Shown here: in pieces, positions 1 through 12,150 of the stretch
Numbering within the stretch: the stretch's first letter is position 1
Layout of the letters: each line of letters begins with the position of its first letter
Source of the DNA: Zeugodacus cucurbitae
Taxonomy: Eukaryota; Arthropoda; Insecta; Diptera; Tephritidae
Reading direction: 5' to 3'
Assembly (NCBI RefSeq): GCF_028554725.1
Contig: NC_071671.1
Span: 20,087,501 to 20,151,500 of the forward strand
DNA length: 64,000 nt
Notes under the pieces: model-generated
Database searches by the model: none
The model's input: only the letters and a program-made list of their open reading frames with translations
Told to the model about the DNA's origin: nothing
Position numbers and translations under genes: made by a program

Positions 1-99
1 TTCAATAAATTAATTACATCAGTTTAACACACTGAACCATCAATATTAACAAATAAATTTCAATAGAAAATTATTAATTTTGCATTCATATAATTTCAG

Positions 100-1750
100 G
101 AAGCAAATTCCACCTTTCGCATACTCTTAAATGAATCTACAAGGCGTCTAAAATTGTCATCCAAAAAATTGGGCAGCTGCATTGAGAAGGCACGTCCCTA
201 CTATGAGTCATTGGAAAAAGCGCGTGAGGCACAAATTGAGTGTCAGAAGGCGGCAGTGAAATTTCAGCGCGCTAATGGTGAGTTACAAGATAAAAGTAGT
301 AAAATATAAAATACTAATACTACTCTTAATTGCCACAGAAATTCACGCTGCTGCTAAGGAAACCGTGGCTTTAGCCGAACAACGTTTCATGTCCAACTCA
401 CATGAGTGGCAATTCGATAATGCCTGGCAGGAAATGTTGAATCATGCCACACAAAAGGTAATGGATGCGGAAAAGCAAAAGGCCGAGTGTCATGCGGAAC
501 ATCAACAGCGCACGAAGGTCTTCAACACAGCCGAACAAAAGGTGAGCAACATATTTTCTTAATATGTGAAGAACAATTACTTAACTAACTGTACTCCACA
601 GGTACAACAACTGGAAGAACGTTTCCGGCGCAGCATCACCAAGTCACGCCCGTACTTTGAAGAGAAGCAAATCTGTCAAGATCAGTTGCAGACACAAAAG
701 AATCGCATACAGGAGCTACAACAGCAGGTGCAAACGGCGAAGAGCACCTACGCCACAGCGCTGCGCAACCTGGAACGCATCAGCGACGACATACATCGTC
801 AGCGTGGCGACTTTCCACAAATGGGCGCTCCCCCGCCGGGTCCACGTGAACCGGGTGTCGGCGCTGAATTGAATTCGCCTACAACGACCACGCTGCCACC
901 GCTGCCAGACTTCCAATTCGAATTGGAGAAGTGTGATTATCCCTCGATTGCCGGCAGTCAAATATCGCTGAGTGGCAATTCGCAACGTTCCAGCGATTTG
1001 GCGAGTGTCAGTACACAGCCTGCCTCCATGAGTCACAGTGCTGCTGGTGATGAATCCGAAACTGAGGAATGCGAGGCGGACTACGCGGATAGCGTCGAAT
1101 TGAATGGCGTTGTGGATGAACGTGATCTCGAAGAACTGCGTCAGAAGGTGAAAATACTCGCAGTACGTCCCATTGAGGGTGGCGATGGTGAGCAACAGCG
1201 CAATGATATGTGGGAGCATGAGCTAACCGCCACCGTCAACAAATTGGATCAATTGATGTTGAGGAATGAGTGTGCGCTCAAACAACAGAAGCAGCTTAAA
1301 ATCAAACAACAACAGCACCAGCCACAACAGAAACAACCTGAACGTCAAGTGACCGGCGCTGGTGTGCGTCCTGATTCCTTGGGCGCCGAGGCACCAGCAC
1401 AAATGTACGATATCGTACACGCCAAACCAGCCGCTGTGGTGGAGGAGCTCGACGAAGATGACGTCGATGTGGTTGTGGTAACGGGCAAGGCTGGACCGCT
1501 CGTGCAAATCACACATGTCAAGCCGACGCAACAGCAGCCAGTCGATGCTGGTGTGGTCAGTTACCCAGCTACGCCCGAACACGCTGTACAACCGTTGAAG
1601 AAATTGCAACAGAAATTGGGTCCCTTGCCAACGGTGAATGTTTCGATGCGCGAATTGCCACTGCTAGCGCGTCTCTCCAATGAAATACTCGACCGTACCG
1701 CTAGTAACAACAACAGAGGACGCCAGTTGCGACGACGTTCGCTAGACTAA
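100..1750 (+). CDS. pcs: Parcas / SH3BP5-family Rab11 exchange factor, 3' three exons (5' end outside window)
   Basis: Exons read as 100-277, 339-541 and 602-1750, each with GT/AG borders and a continuous frame; the stop TAA is at 1748-1750. The first two exons and the start of the third encode the long alpha-helical coiled-coil body typical of SH3BP5 (SH3-binding protein 5), with stretches such as CIEKARPYYESLEKAREAQI and RSITKSRPYFEEKQICQDQL. The rest of exon 3 is a low-complexity, Gln-, Pro- and acidic-rich C-terminal tail, ending in an Arg-rich RQLRRRSLD. Family members are guanine-nucleotide exchange factors for Rab11 and act at recycling endosomes; Drosophila Parcas was described as a regulator of Btk29A. 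The N-terminal exons lie upstream of base 1, so the protein start is not visible. The gene runs toward TMEM126 on the same strand, 2.3 kb away. Family call is firm; the symbol is by orthology. Confidence 0.88.
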
Positions 1751-2076
1751 AGGTCGTCTGTGGGCAGCCAGTTGCGCTGGACTTGGGGTAATTTTAAGCG
1801 TGCATTAATGATTAGTGATAAGCGGGGAGCGTAACATGTATTACATGAGTATTGTTTAAAGTAAATACATACATACAAAACTACTATAAATACCTATGCA
1901 TACGAATAATTTTTTTAAGTTTACATATAAATATATTTGTGAAAAGTATTTATTTTTGTGCAAAAGAGCAGCAGCAAAACATACGCAGTTAAAATTGTTT
2001 ACCATGTAGAAGTGCAATTCATTTGCAGAAGAAATTAAATGTAATATTTATTTGAAATAATTGTAAAAGTAAAAAA

Positions 2077-2086
2077 AATAAATAAA
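2077..2086 (+). terminator. Overlapping AATAAA poly(A) signals downstream of parcas
   Basis: Two overlapping AATAAA hexamers occur about 330 bases after the parcas stop codon and are the first strong pair of such signals on this strand. The 1751-2076 stretch would then be the 3' UTR. This is inference from signal position only. Confidence 0.35.
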
Positions 2087-2445
2087 TATCGATATTATTG
2101 TACAATTAATTAATTGTTTATGTAGGATAAAACATTGAGAATAAAAATGAAAGTGCAAATCTCCAATTATCAATACATTAAATAGTTGTATCTTAGTAAA
2201 CGCTATATCATAGAATACAAAATATGCAATTTTAAAGAGAACAAATTTTAAATTATTGTATTATGAATATTGCAATTAGTCTGTGCATATGAATACACAC
2301 TTTGCCACAAAAAAAATGCAAAACGAAAATTAATTATGGAAACAACAACTTCAAAGACAGCTACTGTCTGCGAAATCAGAATTTATGAATAAATACTAAA
2401 AATTATAATAAGTTTAAAACTGCAGTAAATAAAATCACAATTTAA

Positions 2446-2553
2446 GAAAAATTTACGATTTTCGTTTTCTTTTGAAGATTATTTCAGAGTATATTGGAGA
2501 AAAATTTACGATTTTCGTTTTCTTTTGAAGATTATTTCAGAGTATATTGGAGA
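2446..2553. repeat. 53-bp perfect tandem duplication
   Basis: The unit beginning GAAAAATTTACG and ending TATATTGGA is present twice in a row (2446-2498 and 2499-2551) without a difference I can see; the match runs two more bases. A perfect copy implies a recent duplication or an assembly artefact. Confidence 0.9.
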
Positions 2554-4093
2554 GGACAACTGCGGAATGGGGTAAATAACAATTTTTGCATACGCCTAAC
2601 GTAATAAAAACAACATATAAATTGGAAGATATTTTCTTAAATGGCTCTAACCGTCAATAGAAAATAGGTGATTACATTTGCTGGATGTATGGTGTAAATC
2701 GGTTAAGTATACAACTTTAAATAAATACACATTTGAGAACTCTACATAGACAGGAATATTCAATTATCAGCTACAATTCTCTTTTGATTACAATAAACAG
2801 ACGTCAGGCAAGTAAACGAAGTTTTTATCTAATCGTGCCAGTACTAAACCTATAAACTTTTAGCAAATATCTTTATAAATAGAGATTAAATAATATTACA
2901 AGAATTAAGTAATATTATATCATAAAGTCTAAAATATTTATTTTATCCTTATAAGAAATGATAGTTCAGCTAGGTGGGAACTAAGACAGATAGAACTCAA
3001 TGAACTATCCGCTGCTAACACTATTTCTTTAACAATACTGGTCTAAAGCAATCTTTACAAAATTTACATATTTGTTTATTGCACAAGTCATAAAATAAAA
3101 TTGTGAGTACACTTGTAAGTATATATGTACATAGCGCGAATATTTATATTTGAAATGCTGCTAATTTTATGACATCATAGTTTTTTTCAGTGGCCTTGGT
3201 TAATATTGTGACGTTTGTGAGAAACCAAAAATTTATGGTAAAAAGCAATATTTGAATTACTAAACTCATACGTATGTATGTATGTTTATGCGGCTTAACG
3301 CATTCTTATTATGTTGGAGTAAGTCATCAGGTGGTTGCTCCCTACATAGATGGTATGAATGTGAATCTCTGCAGCTTTTAACAATATACTTAAATTGGCA
3401 GCAACTCTTATTTAATAATATGAAAACTAATGCTTCACTACAATTCATGCATAATTTATGCTCACATAACTTATTAATTTAATAATTCCCAACTTATATA
3501 ACCTTAATTTTTCGTTGAGTTTACCTTAAAAATTGTACACGCCAGCTGGTTGTCACACAACTCCAACACTTTGTTTATGCACTTCTGTTTATGTGCTTTA
3601 CACTACTTTCTTTAAATTAAGCACTTGTTTTTTCTTATTGGCGTTTTTCGGCAAAATTTGTGAAAATCCACATTGCTGCTGAAAAATGCAAAACACACGC
3701 GAGCGATACAATTCGGCAAACTATCAAACGGTAATAGCTGTCAGACGAAACAGTTAACAGACAGCTGACAAACAGGAATACACAAATGTATAGAAAAATT
3801 ATTAATTTTGATGAAGATTTAAAATATGCTTAAGTATTAGTACAAAACGTTATGTCTACATTTTGCTTGATTACGAAGTATAAAAAAATACGAATTGTAT
3901 ATGTAAATTATCTAAAATAAAATAAAAATAACTTTTGTCACAATGCCTTTAAAAGTGGCACCACTCTCCAGGTGAAAGAAACAAAAAAACAGACACCATC
4001 GCCCGCCGCCCCCTATAAACAGCTGTTTTAGTTCTATAAACTCAATCCGAAATCACATTGGTCATATATACGTAACCGCTGCATTTTTCACAA

Positions 4094-4780
4094 ATGGCAC
4101 TTTCACATGGCCGCAAAGAAGAAATTCCCAAAGATGCGGTTATTATTACTGAGGAACAAGCGCTAGCCTATCAGTGGAATGTTATTTCTGGTTGGGAAAA
4201 TCGCTGGGACGTGTGGAGCTTGCGCTATGGACCCGGCATACTAGGCGCTTTGGCAGCGGCTACAGGCATTTACGTAAACAATCATTATCGTCGTAAATTA
4301 AAACTAGGAAGTTATGGCAAGGCATCCACTTACCTACCAATTGTCGTTATACCTGCCATGTTTTCCGTGTTATCACACAAATTTATGGTGCAACGATATG
4401 TCATATTGCAACAAGGCAATGAATGTCCACTGTGCTTGCAAGTACGTGCTGGCACCTTACAGGGTGGCTTAGGCGTTTGTTATCCAACAATATTGGCACC
4501 GTTCGCAGCCTTCATGTTTGCCACACGCCATTACACATATCGTTTGCCATCCATAACGAAGGAACCACTAGAGGTGTTTAAACTATGGCGGGGCATGACA
4601 AGACCTATATTACCAATATTGGGCGCCGCGTTAGCTGGACAAGCAGTTTGTGCTATGTATATTACATATAAAGAACAAATGCAGAATTGGCGTTTACAGT
4701 TAAAAATGCAGCATTTAGAACAGTTGGCCGAAGAGAAGCACCAGGAGGAAAAAGCGTTGGAGGCAGCTAAGAATTTTTAA
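4094..4780 (+). CDS. TMEM126A: TMEM126-family mitochondrial inner-membrane protein
   Basis: Single-exon frame of 228 residues. Four hydrophobic segments are visible at about residues 45-62, 78-94, 119-143 and 171-191. Between the second and third is a CPLC motif (111-114), followed by VRAGTLQGGLGVCYPT and an aromatic HYTYRLP stretch. This order parallels human TMEM126A, where a CxxC-containing segment precedes a similar glycine-rich membrane helix. The C-terminus (about 193-225) is a charged, Gln/Glu-rich helix. In mammals the family sits in the inner mitochondrial membrane and helps assemble respiratory complex I. The first ATG is preceded by CACAA, an acceptable fly start context, and no in-frame ATG lies shortly upstream. 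A human pair (TMEM126A/B) corresponds to one or few fly genes, so the symbol denotes the family rather than strict orthology. Confidence 0.78.
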   Translation: MALSHGRKEEIPKDAVIITEEQALAYQWNVISGWENRWDVWSLRYGPGILGALAAATGIYVNNHYRRKLKLGSYGKASTYLPIVVIPAMFSVLSHKFMVQRYVILQQGNECPLCLQVRAGTLQGGLGVCYPTILAPFAAFMFATRHYTYRLPSITKEPLEVFKLWRGMTRPILPILGAALAGQAVCAMYITYKEQMQNWRLQLKMQHLEQLAEEKHQEEKALEAAKNF

Positions 4781-6349
4781 CTTAACTGCTTTGTTAGTGT
4801 TATTTATTTTTGCATGTACGCAGCGTTGCTGTATGTTAAGAAAATATAAAATATTTTTTAAAGCCAAAATGCGACTACTTATTTTGAAGACCGGTTACTA
4901 AAGAGTCTAAGTTTTATGTTAAAACAATTAACTACTTTATGCTGCATCAAAACAACAATGTATTTATTTGTTAAATCGTTAGTACAAAGGTATACTGCGA
5001 TTTAATAATGACTTAGTAATATTTATTATACAGTTTTTAAATTGTTTTACCACACAAATAAGTTAAGTTAGAATGTTAGACAATAAAAATTAACTTGCTA
5101 CTTAATAATAACGTTAACATATGCATTTTATGTATTAAATAGTATTTGGACGCGTGGCCACTCGTTTTATAACTCAGACAAATATAATTCATAATTCTTA
5201 CAGAAATAAAGTATCGTTCAATGTTAAAATAAAGTTATATATTTTCGTTTTTGCTTTTAGTATTTTCGCCGGTTTTCTTAAACATCGATTAGGACTGCAA
5301 CAATTTTTTTTTAGTATATTCACAATTGCAATAAAATTAATTTAAATACTTTTAAATTCCATAACTCATCACTTTTCAATTAGATTCAATTGGATAATGG
5401 GCTTATAAAAACACAAACAAACAGTACATATGTATTTCGAACTATTTCAAACCACATTTTTAAGGAATGTACAGTTTTGTATATTCTGTTGCTAATTTCA
5501 AATGTCAATTGCAACATTTCAATATTAATAAACTATTAATTGGGTAATATTAGCATAACTATTGAGATTATATTTTATTATATATGTATGTAGAGCATAT
5601 TTTGATATTAGTTACTGTAAGGTGTAAAGGAATGAGGGCTATATGTGTATTTGTAAAACTGGTTTTTATTATGCATTTAAATTTTCAATTTGATAATATT
5701 CAGTTAGTTATTATATGTGCATATGTTTACGAAGGAGGTATGTATATTATATAATATACTAAATATATATGTATATATATGTAGATAAATGTATAACTAT
5801 AAATACCTGAAACACACATTTATTACTATCAGCTTCAATTATAGTATTTTCATTAACTTTTCTTTTTATGGAATAAATATTGCAATCACCAAAGGCAACC
5901 TTCGCAGTGGTTGAAAAATGAAATCAACTTATTACGCTAACCAACAGACCACTAATAACATTTCATTCAAACATATGCTATTTAGAGTTTTATGTTAATT
6001 ACAAATATACATACATTTACAATTTCTACAATATAAAATGTTTAATGAATAAATAAAAACAAAATGTAACGGTGTATAATTAACAATTAACTAGTGTAAC
6101 ATTGGCTAATAATACAACACATCAATAAACATTTCATTAGTTTTAGTAAGTAAGTTAAAGTAAATATTTACGTTTACATTATACATACAAACTACGCAAG
6201 TAAGTGTTCAATCAACTGCATTTTTATATGTTGTTTCAGTTAGTTACTAATGTAATGTATATATAGAGTAAGTGCTGCTAAATCGCTGCACAATTTGCCA
6301 ACATTATAAATAATATAAATCGCATACATTGTAACAACGCTTGTCGCAC
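4781..6349. other. Convergent intergenic DNA between TMEM126 and TTC7
   Basis: AT-rich DNA between two convergent genes. It must hold both 3' UTRs; AATAAA occurs at about 5082 on the + strand. No exon, repeat unit or RNA gene is recognisable. The short open frame at 5154-5345 is hydrophobic but shows no family features. Confidence 0.55.
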
Positions 6350-9300
6350 TCAATCGAAGGTCAGCGGTATTGAGGTAAATGGAAGTACAGGACATGTAGG
6401 CTCCAATTGCAATGCAGTCGCCATACAATCAGCAGAGGCAGTGTAATCACCCAGTGTCTCCATAACTTTGCCCAAACTGAACCTGTTGGGAGTTGAAATT
6501 AATAAATAAATACACAAAAAAATATTTTTTTAATAACATACCATATCTTGGGACAGTTGGGATCCAAGCGCGCTGCATCCTTTAACATTTTCTCCGCCAG
6601 ACGTGGTTCGCCAAGTACATGATGCGTCTCGCCGAGCGCACGTAATGCCTCTGTGTGATTTGGATTGGCCGAAACGGCATTAAGGAAACACTGTTTCGCA
6701 TCGTTCCACTGCTCCAGATATAAGTAAATTTGACCGCGCTGTAAAACAGAGGTTGGGAAAGGTTATTATTTAATTTTTATTGGCAATAATATTAAGTTAT
6801 TGTTGTTGAAAGCTTTTTTAAATTAGTAAAAAATTGTCAAAAACAATTTTTATATAGAAAAATATATATAAAAATATTAATAAATAAAAAAAATATTAAA
6901 AAAATAATAAATTAAAAAAATATAACAAAAAAATTTATTTAAAAAATATAAAAAAAATTAATAAATTAAAAAAATTTAAATATGTAATTTAATAAAAAAA
7001 TTAAATTAGTACAAAAAAACACTAAAATTGTTCAAAATTGAACACTGCCACAATTTTGTCAAAAAAATAAACAAAAAAATAATTTTGAGGTTAAGTCATT
7101 TTTTTTTAAACTATAATTAAATATCAACCCACCATAAACATAATTTGATGTGAAAGCGGATAGATTTGCGATGCCTCCTGTATGCAATTTAATGCCTCAT
7201 GCGGTTGTTCGATATTCAAATACGCATCAGCGAGCAACAGCCAAATCTGTATGGAAAAAAAATGGAATTTCATTAATAAATGCAGTGTAAGCGCGTATAA
7301 AGTCACGCATAACTTACCTTAATCTGTATCATCCATGGCCGCTGTGGTCCCGGACGTGGCGTAAAAGAACTCAGCGAGCTGGCCGCTTCACTTAAAGCTT
7401 GTTCAACACGCGAAACTGCTGCCAATGAAGCAGCATACACCGAATCTGTGGACAAGTTGAGAATTATTTTTATTTAATTTTTATACATTTCTTGTTTTTA
7501 TATTACTTTTTTAGTTTTAAAATAAGCAAACGCTTGAAAGAGTTTAGTGAAAGGCAAGTAACGGGCATTGGAGTTGCGAAATTGTTTTTTTGTTTTGTAA
7601 ATAATTGGTTAGTTAGTTGTAAGTGATTTAGCAGGCTTTTTAGTCGAAAATATGAAAATTTTTGTTAAAAAATTTTAAAATTATTTTTAAAGCAACTGGC
7701 GCAAAAACTGTATTGTGTATGTTGTGTTGCAAGCATATTTGAGTTTTTTGTTGTTGTCGTTTATGTTTTTTATAAAAGTTGTTAAGTAACTAGTTACACT
7801 TACAATTTCAAATAAGTTGTTGCGCAAAAGTGGCCAACAGTAAAAATTATTAGACAGTTTTTTGGTAATACATATTGAAGTATAGTAAATAAAAATTAGT
7901 AAAAAAATATCTACTAGATTTTGTACAATATTATTTTATGAATTATGACGTTTTATTTTAGGTGAGCAATATGAATGAGACTATAAAATGCAGCATATAT
8001 TCAAGTTACTATATATTAACTATTTTGAAAAAATCTATGTCTGTATAAAACTATTTTTTCAATTACTTTTCTTTTAATAAAAAAACATTAGAAATTTAAT
8101 TGAATAAGATTTTATCAAAGATTTGACTGCCACATTAAAGAATATTAAATAATGATAATTAAACTAGTTTTTTTTTATTTGAAAACTATTTTTTCAATTA
8201 GTTTTTTTAATAACAAAATAAATATTAAATTGAATATTTTATAAAAAATTTGATAGCAACACTAAAGCATTTTAAATACTTTTTATTAAACAGGTTTTTT
8301 TATTAAAATTTTTTTATTTTTTTAATTACTTTTTTTTAATAAAAAAATATTATAAATTTAATCAAATAATTGAATTATAATTTCAAAATTTAATTTTTTT
8401 TGTATTAAAAAATTCATAATAAACCTAACAACTACTTAAATAATAATATTTCACAAATACATATTTCATTTACGCCCACACTATACACAACTTACTTGAA
8501 TCTTTGTCGGACATTTGCGACGACACGGCCGTGGGGTTCATGTGCACTACAATGCTTCTGGTATCCGAATGCTTCTCCTCCTCCACACTCACTTGTCCCT
8601 CGTACAATTCACGCCATATGGCCAGCATCTTTTGCACGGAGACCAGCGATAATTCGGCGTCTTGTAAATGCAATTGCAGGTGGGCTTTGACATGCAGTAA
8701 ATTCAAATTGTCCGGAAACTCATCGAGCGCATCCTCCACCACAGCCAATGCTTCACGAGGCCGACGCGATGCGGTTAACAGTAAAGCGAATAAATGCAAA
8801 CTGGGCGCATGCTCAGTACGCAGGGCGAGCGCAAAGCGTACGTGTGTTAACGCCTCGGCGATATTACCAAGTAGTGCATATTGCAATGATAGATAATATT
8901 CGCATAGATGATCGTTGTCATCGTTTTGTACAGCCTTCTCAAGTGAATCCAATGCCTGCTTATTGTAGGCATCACGCTCTGATTTGAGCGTTGTCAATAT
9001 GGCTAATTGCTGATAACCAATACCGACGAAAAGTTGGCTGCGCGTTGGACGTATGCCTGTAAAATTTCATATAAAATATAAATAAGTTGTTTAACTTTAA
9101 ATAATGAACGCACACGCACCTTTGGTTTCACGCTTGAGCGCCTGTTGTGCAAAGTCCAGCCCCTCTTTGATTAACGCCAGAGACTCGTAGCACAAACGCG
9201 CCGCCAGCAGGCAGGGTAATGGGTCACTTGGCGTCAATTTTATGGATTCTTGTAGCACACGTAAGGCGTGCGCATGCTTACCGGCGGCCATTAGACTTAT

Positions 9301-11140
9301 GCCATATTGGCGCCATACATGCTGTTCGCCAAATGAGAATTTTAATGCCTTCTCAAAGGATTCCTGCAACATATTCACCAAACCCCAACGCACGGTGGCG
9401 AGTGTGAGCAGATCATAAACCGCCGAGGCATTACCCATAGCATGTTGGCGTGCCACACGAAATTCCGGGCTTTGAGAGAGCACTGTGTCGCGCACCGCTA
9501 ATGCCTCTGATATGAGTAGCAATAGTAGTGTTTCTTCGTGATGATTGCGTGGTGTAAATTGATTGCGCGCTGCATATTTACGCGGTTTCCACAAACGTTT
9601 CGTTGTGGTCGAACGCAGTGCCTGTCCAGTTGGCTTTTTCGTGAAGGGTGCAGTATAAATGGTGCCCGAGACACCGCGCAGCAGCACTTCGGCCAACTGT
9701 CGCGCCAAAGTAAGGCGTAATGACTGTGTCATTTTCGTTTCAATGGCATTCAACATGGTGCGATAGCGTTCGATTGCCTCCTGCAATTTGCCCGCCTTGA
9801 TAAGTACAATTGGCGCGCGCTGCAATGCAGTTTCGAGTATGGCGCCCATATGGCGTTTAAGTTCCAGTGGATTGGCAGGTATAGTGGTGCTTATGGTTAA
9901 GCTACTACCTCCTAGTGAGGATTGCAGTCCACCCATATTGCTAGTGGAATTTATTGCTAGCATTGAACCGGCATTGGCTGCATTATTAGTCGCCGAAGAA
10001 TATGATGCAATATCCTGTTCTTGCAGATATAGTAAACCCAAATCTGTGGCACGCTCGAAGCAAGTAATCTGTTGGAAAAAAGTAGCATTTATTTACATTT
10101 TTTATTATAATTCCTTTATTAATATATGTATATCCATTATTACCATTTCTGCTTCCTTTTCGGCCTTTTTGAATTTCGACGTAGGTTTACTGGTTTGGTT
10201 TTCCAGGCACAACCCCTTAATGGCATATGATTCAGCTAATATTTTCAGGCTGCGTCTGTAATTATTTTCATAAGCATTAGGCATAATTCAAATACATTTG
10301 CTTATGATCATTTCTAACTTACAGCGTCAATTCTTTTTCAGCTAATGTGTTTAGCTCGGCTTTAACAAAGTTTTCCAAACTTTTCTCATATTCGCCACAA
10401 GCATAGCAGAGCTTAGCCAACAGCAAATATGCATCTAACGCTATGCCCGCCTTTTGTCCACTTTCGCCCGTAACTAAATGTAAACAGCGACGTGCATCCT
10501 GCAGACCACTTTTGGCTTTGGCAAAATTACTTTCGATGGGAGCATTTTCTTCGAGGTAGTTTTCAAGTTTAGCCTCTCCAATTAGGAAATTTGCAAGGCA
10601 TTCTAAATGAAAATATAATTTTATTCAAATAAAAAACTTGTATGAATCACTTTTTTACTTTTTTATAGTAACTCTGCGCTTTATTTTGAGCTAAAAATTA
10701 AGTATATATATGCCTACATAATGCATGACCAGCATTGCCCCCCTTTTTATGGGGTTAGTAGTAACAACATATGATTGCTGTTGCTGTTTTTTTTCTATTG
10801 CTTGTAAACTGTGTTTTGTTGCTGTTGTTGTGTTGATTTTGATGACATAATAACTTTGGCATTAACACTGTTTGTCTACTTTAGGTAGATATTTGATTTA
10901 GTCACTTTCTTATGGGCAATGCTTTTGTCTTTTTATATATATGCACACATTTTTTAGTGTGTATAATTGGTTTAATTTAATTATACATATTGCTGACACA
11001 TTTGTTGCACACTTACCATTATTGGGCGAACCAGTTTTGAGCTCCTCAGTCAGCTCGATAACCCGTTGCCATTTCCCTTCACTGCGGCAGCTCTCAATAA
11101 GTGCCTCAACTTTTGTTGTGTTACGCATTCTGCCGGCCAT
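6350..11140 (-). CDS. TTC7: Tetratricopeptide repeat protein 7 (TTC7), complete, nine exons
   Basis: Exons on the minus strand in coding order: 11140-11017, 10602-10323, 10255-10144, 10068-9120, 9056-8496, 7445-7318, 7246-7133, 6738-6542, 6482-6350. All borders are GT/AG, the phases agree, and the sum is 866 codons including TGA. It matches mammalian TTC7A/B (about 840-860 residues) throughout: N-terminal ALIESCRSEGKWQRVIEL, ITCFERATDLGLLYLQEQD, TLARQLAEVLLRG, ALKFSFGEQHVWRQYGISLM, then C-terminal TPR repeats ending VLPFTSIPLTFD. TTC7 is a scaffold linking the palmitoylated membrane anchor EFR3 (Rolling blackout) with PI4-kinase III alpha and FAM126, supporting PI4P supply at the plasma membrane; the Drosophila gene is l(2)k14710. 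Start: an in-frame ATG six codons upstream (11158) is possible, but the 11140 ATG fits the family better. The introns at 7446-8495 and 6739-7132 are very A/T-rich. Confidence 0.93.
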
Positions 11141-12150
11141 ATTTTTATATTTAAACAAAAAACAGTATTTGTTTCTTAAGTTATTTCACTAAAGTGCACA
11201 TCTATGTATTGAAATTATTGTTGAAGTGACTATCAATTTAAAATTTAGCTACACTGGTTTGTTGGACTTCGCTTCCTCCTTGAACTGAGGTCTTCTTCAT
11301 CAACGTCGTTGTTGTCAATTCTGCCAGTAATATCCACTTGTTTTTATTTGGCATAAAAACCTTTCTCTGATTGTAGCCGTTACTTTAGCATATATTATAA
11401 CTTATTGCTTTACTTTTAATTGACAATACATTGTTTTGTATAAATATTTGCAATTTTTATGAGAATCACTTTTATTTTTACTGCTGCTGTTTCACGAATG
11501 CTGTCACTGCTGTCATCTGCGCTCTTATCGAATTAATTTTCTTAACACGCAGCTATGTGTGAGGTACACGACACAAGGTGAGTCGGAATTTTAATTTTAT
11601 TTTCATCTAGTGAATTTGAGACTAGTTTTCTATTATCAGATGTGACTTTCAGTTCTCTTTATTATTTGGGTTTTAATTGTAATATACATAAGATAGCATA
11701 CATTTTAAGATAGTTTTTGCCGATACATTTTTTTATCATGGATTGGTTCCTTAAACAAAATTATTAATCAATTTTCCGTGTATAATTTGTCAAATGTTTC
11801 ATAATTCGCTGAATGATAATAGACAAAAACACGTCACATTTTTTTATTTCTGAGATGAAAGATAATTTTAGTTTTAAATTTCTTAAAAACATAATATTTT
11901 CAAATACCTTAAAATATTGTATGATATCATTTTATCCACAGATGTGGGTATTTATGTCCTTCAATCTTTGAGGTTACTTACTTTACCTTCAAAAATCTTT
12001 TGCAAATTGTATAAAATGTGAATTCTTGAATAATTTGTATGATATATAACTTGTATTTTTAATAAATTTCCAATATATATCTAAATAGTCATTATTGTTT
12101 TCTATTCTTATAGGTTTTTGTTATGAATTGTGATGGTATTTTCATTTAAA
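11141..12150. other. TTC7 upstream region and 3' flank of protease A
   Basis: This gap should contain the TTC7 promoter. A slightly GC-richer stretch at about 11480-11590 with repeated CTGCTGT words is the best candidate. No TATA box is clear and no gene is recognised. Confidence 0.4.

Larger units (their letters stand above)
1751..4093. other. Parcas 3' UTR and intergenic DNA up to TMEM126
   Basis: AT-rich DNA with no convincing exon. The only clear structures are a 53-bp tandem duplication at 2446-2551 and, near 3735-3765, a short inverted pair (AGCTGTC and GACAGCT) close to the presumed TMEM126 promoter. Short open frames at 3266-3482 overlap on both strands and look like chance. Confidence 0.6.

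Noticed and set aside
716..1609. Long open frames on the minus strand opposite parcas exon 3
   Set aside because: They are antisense shadows of a Gln- and Pro-rich coding exon with a clear plus-strand product.
8470..9720. Plus-strand frames over the TTC7 exons
   Set aside because: Shadows of the minus-strand TTC7 coding exons.
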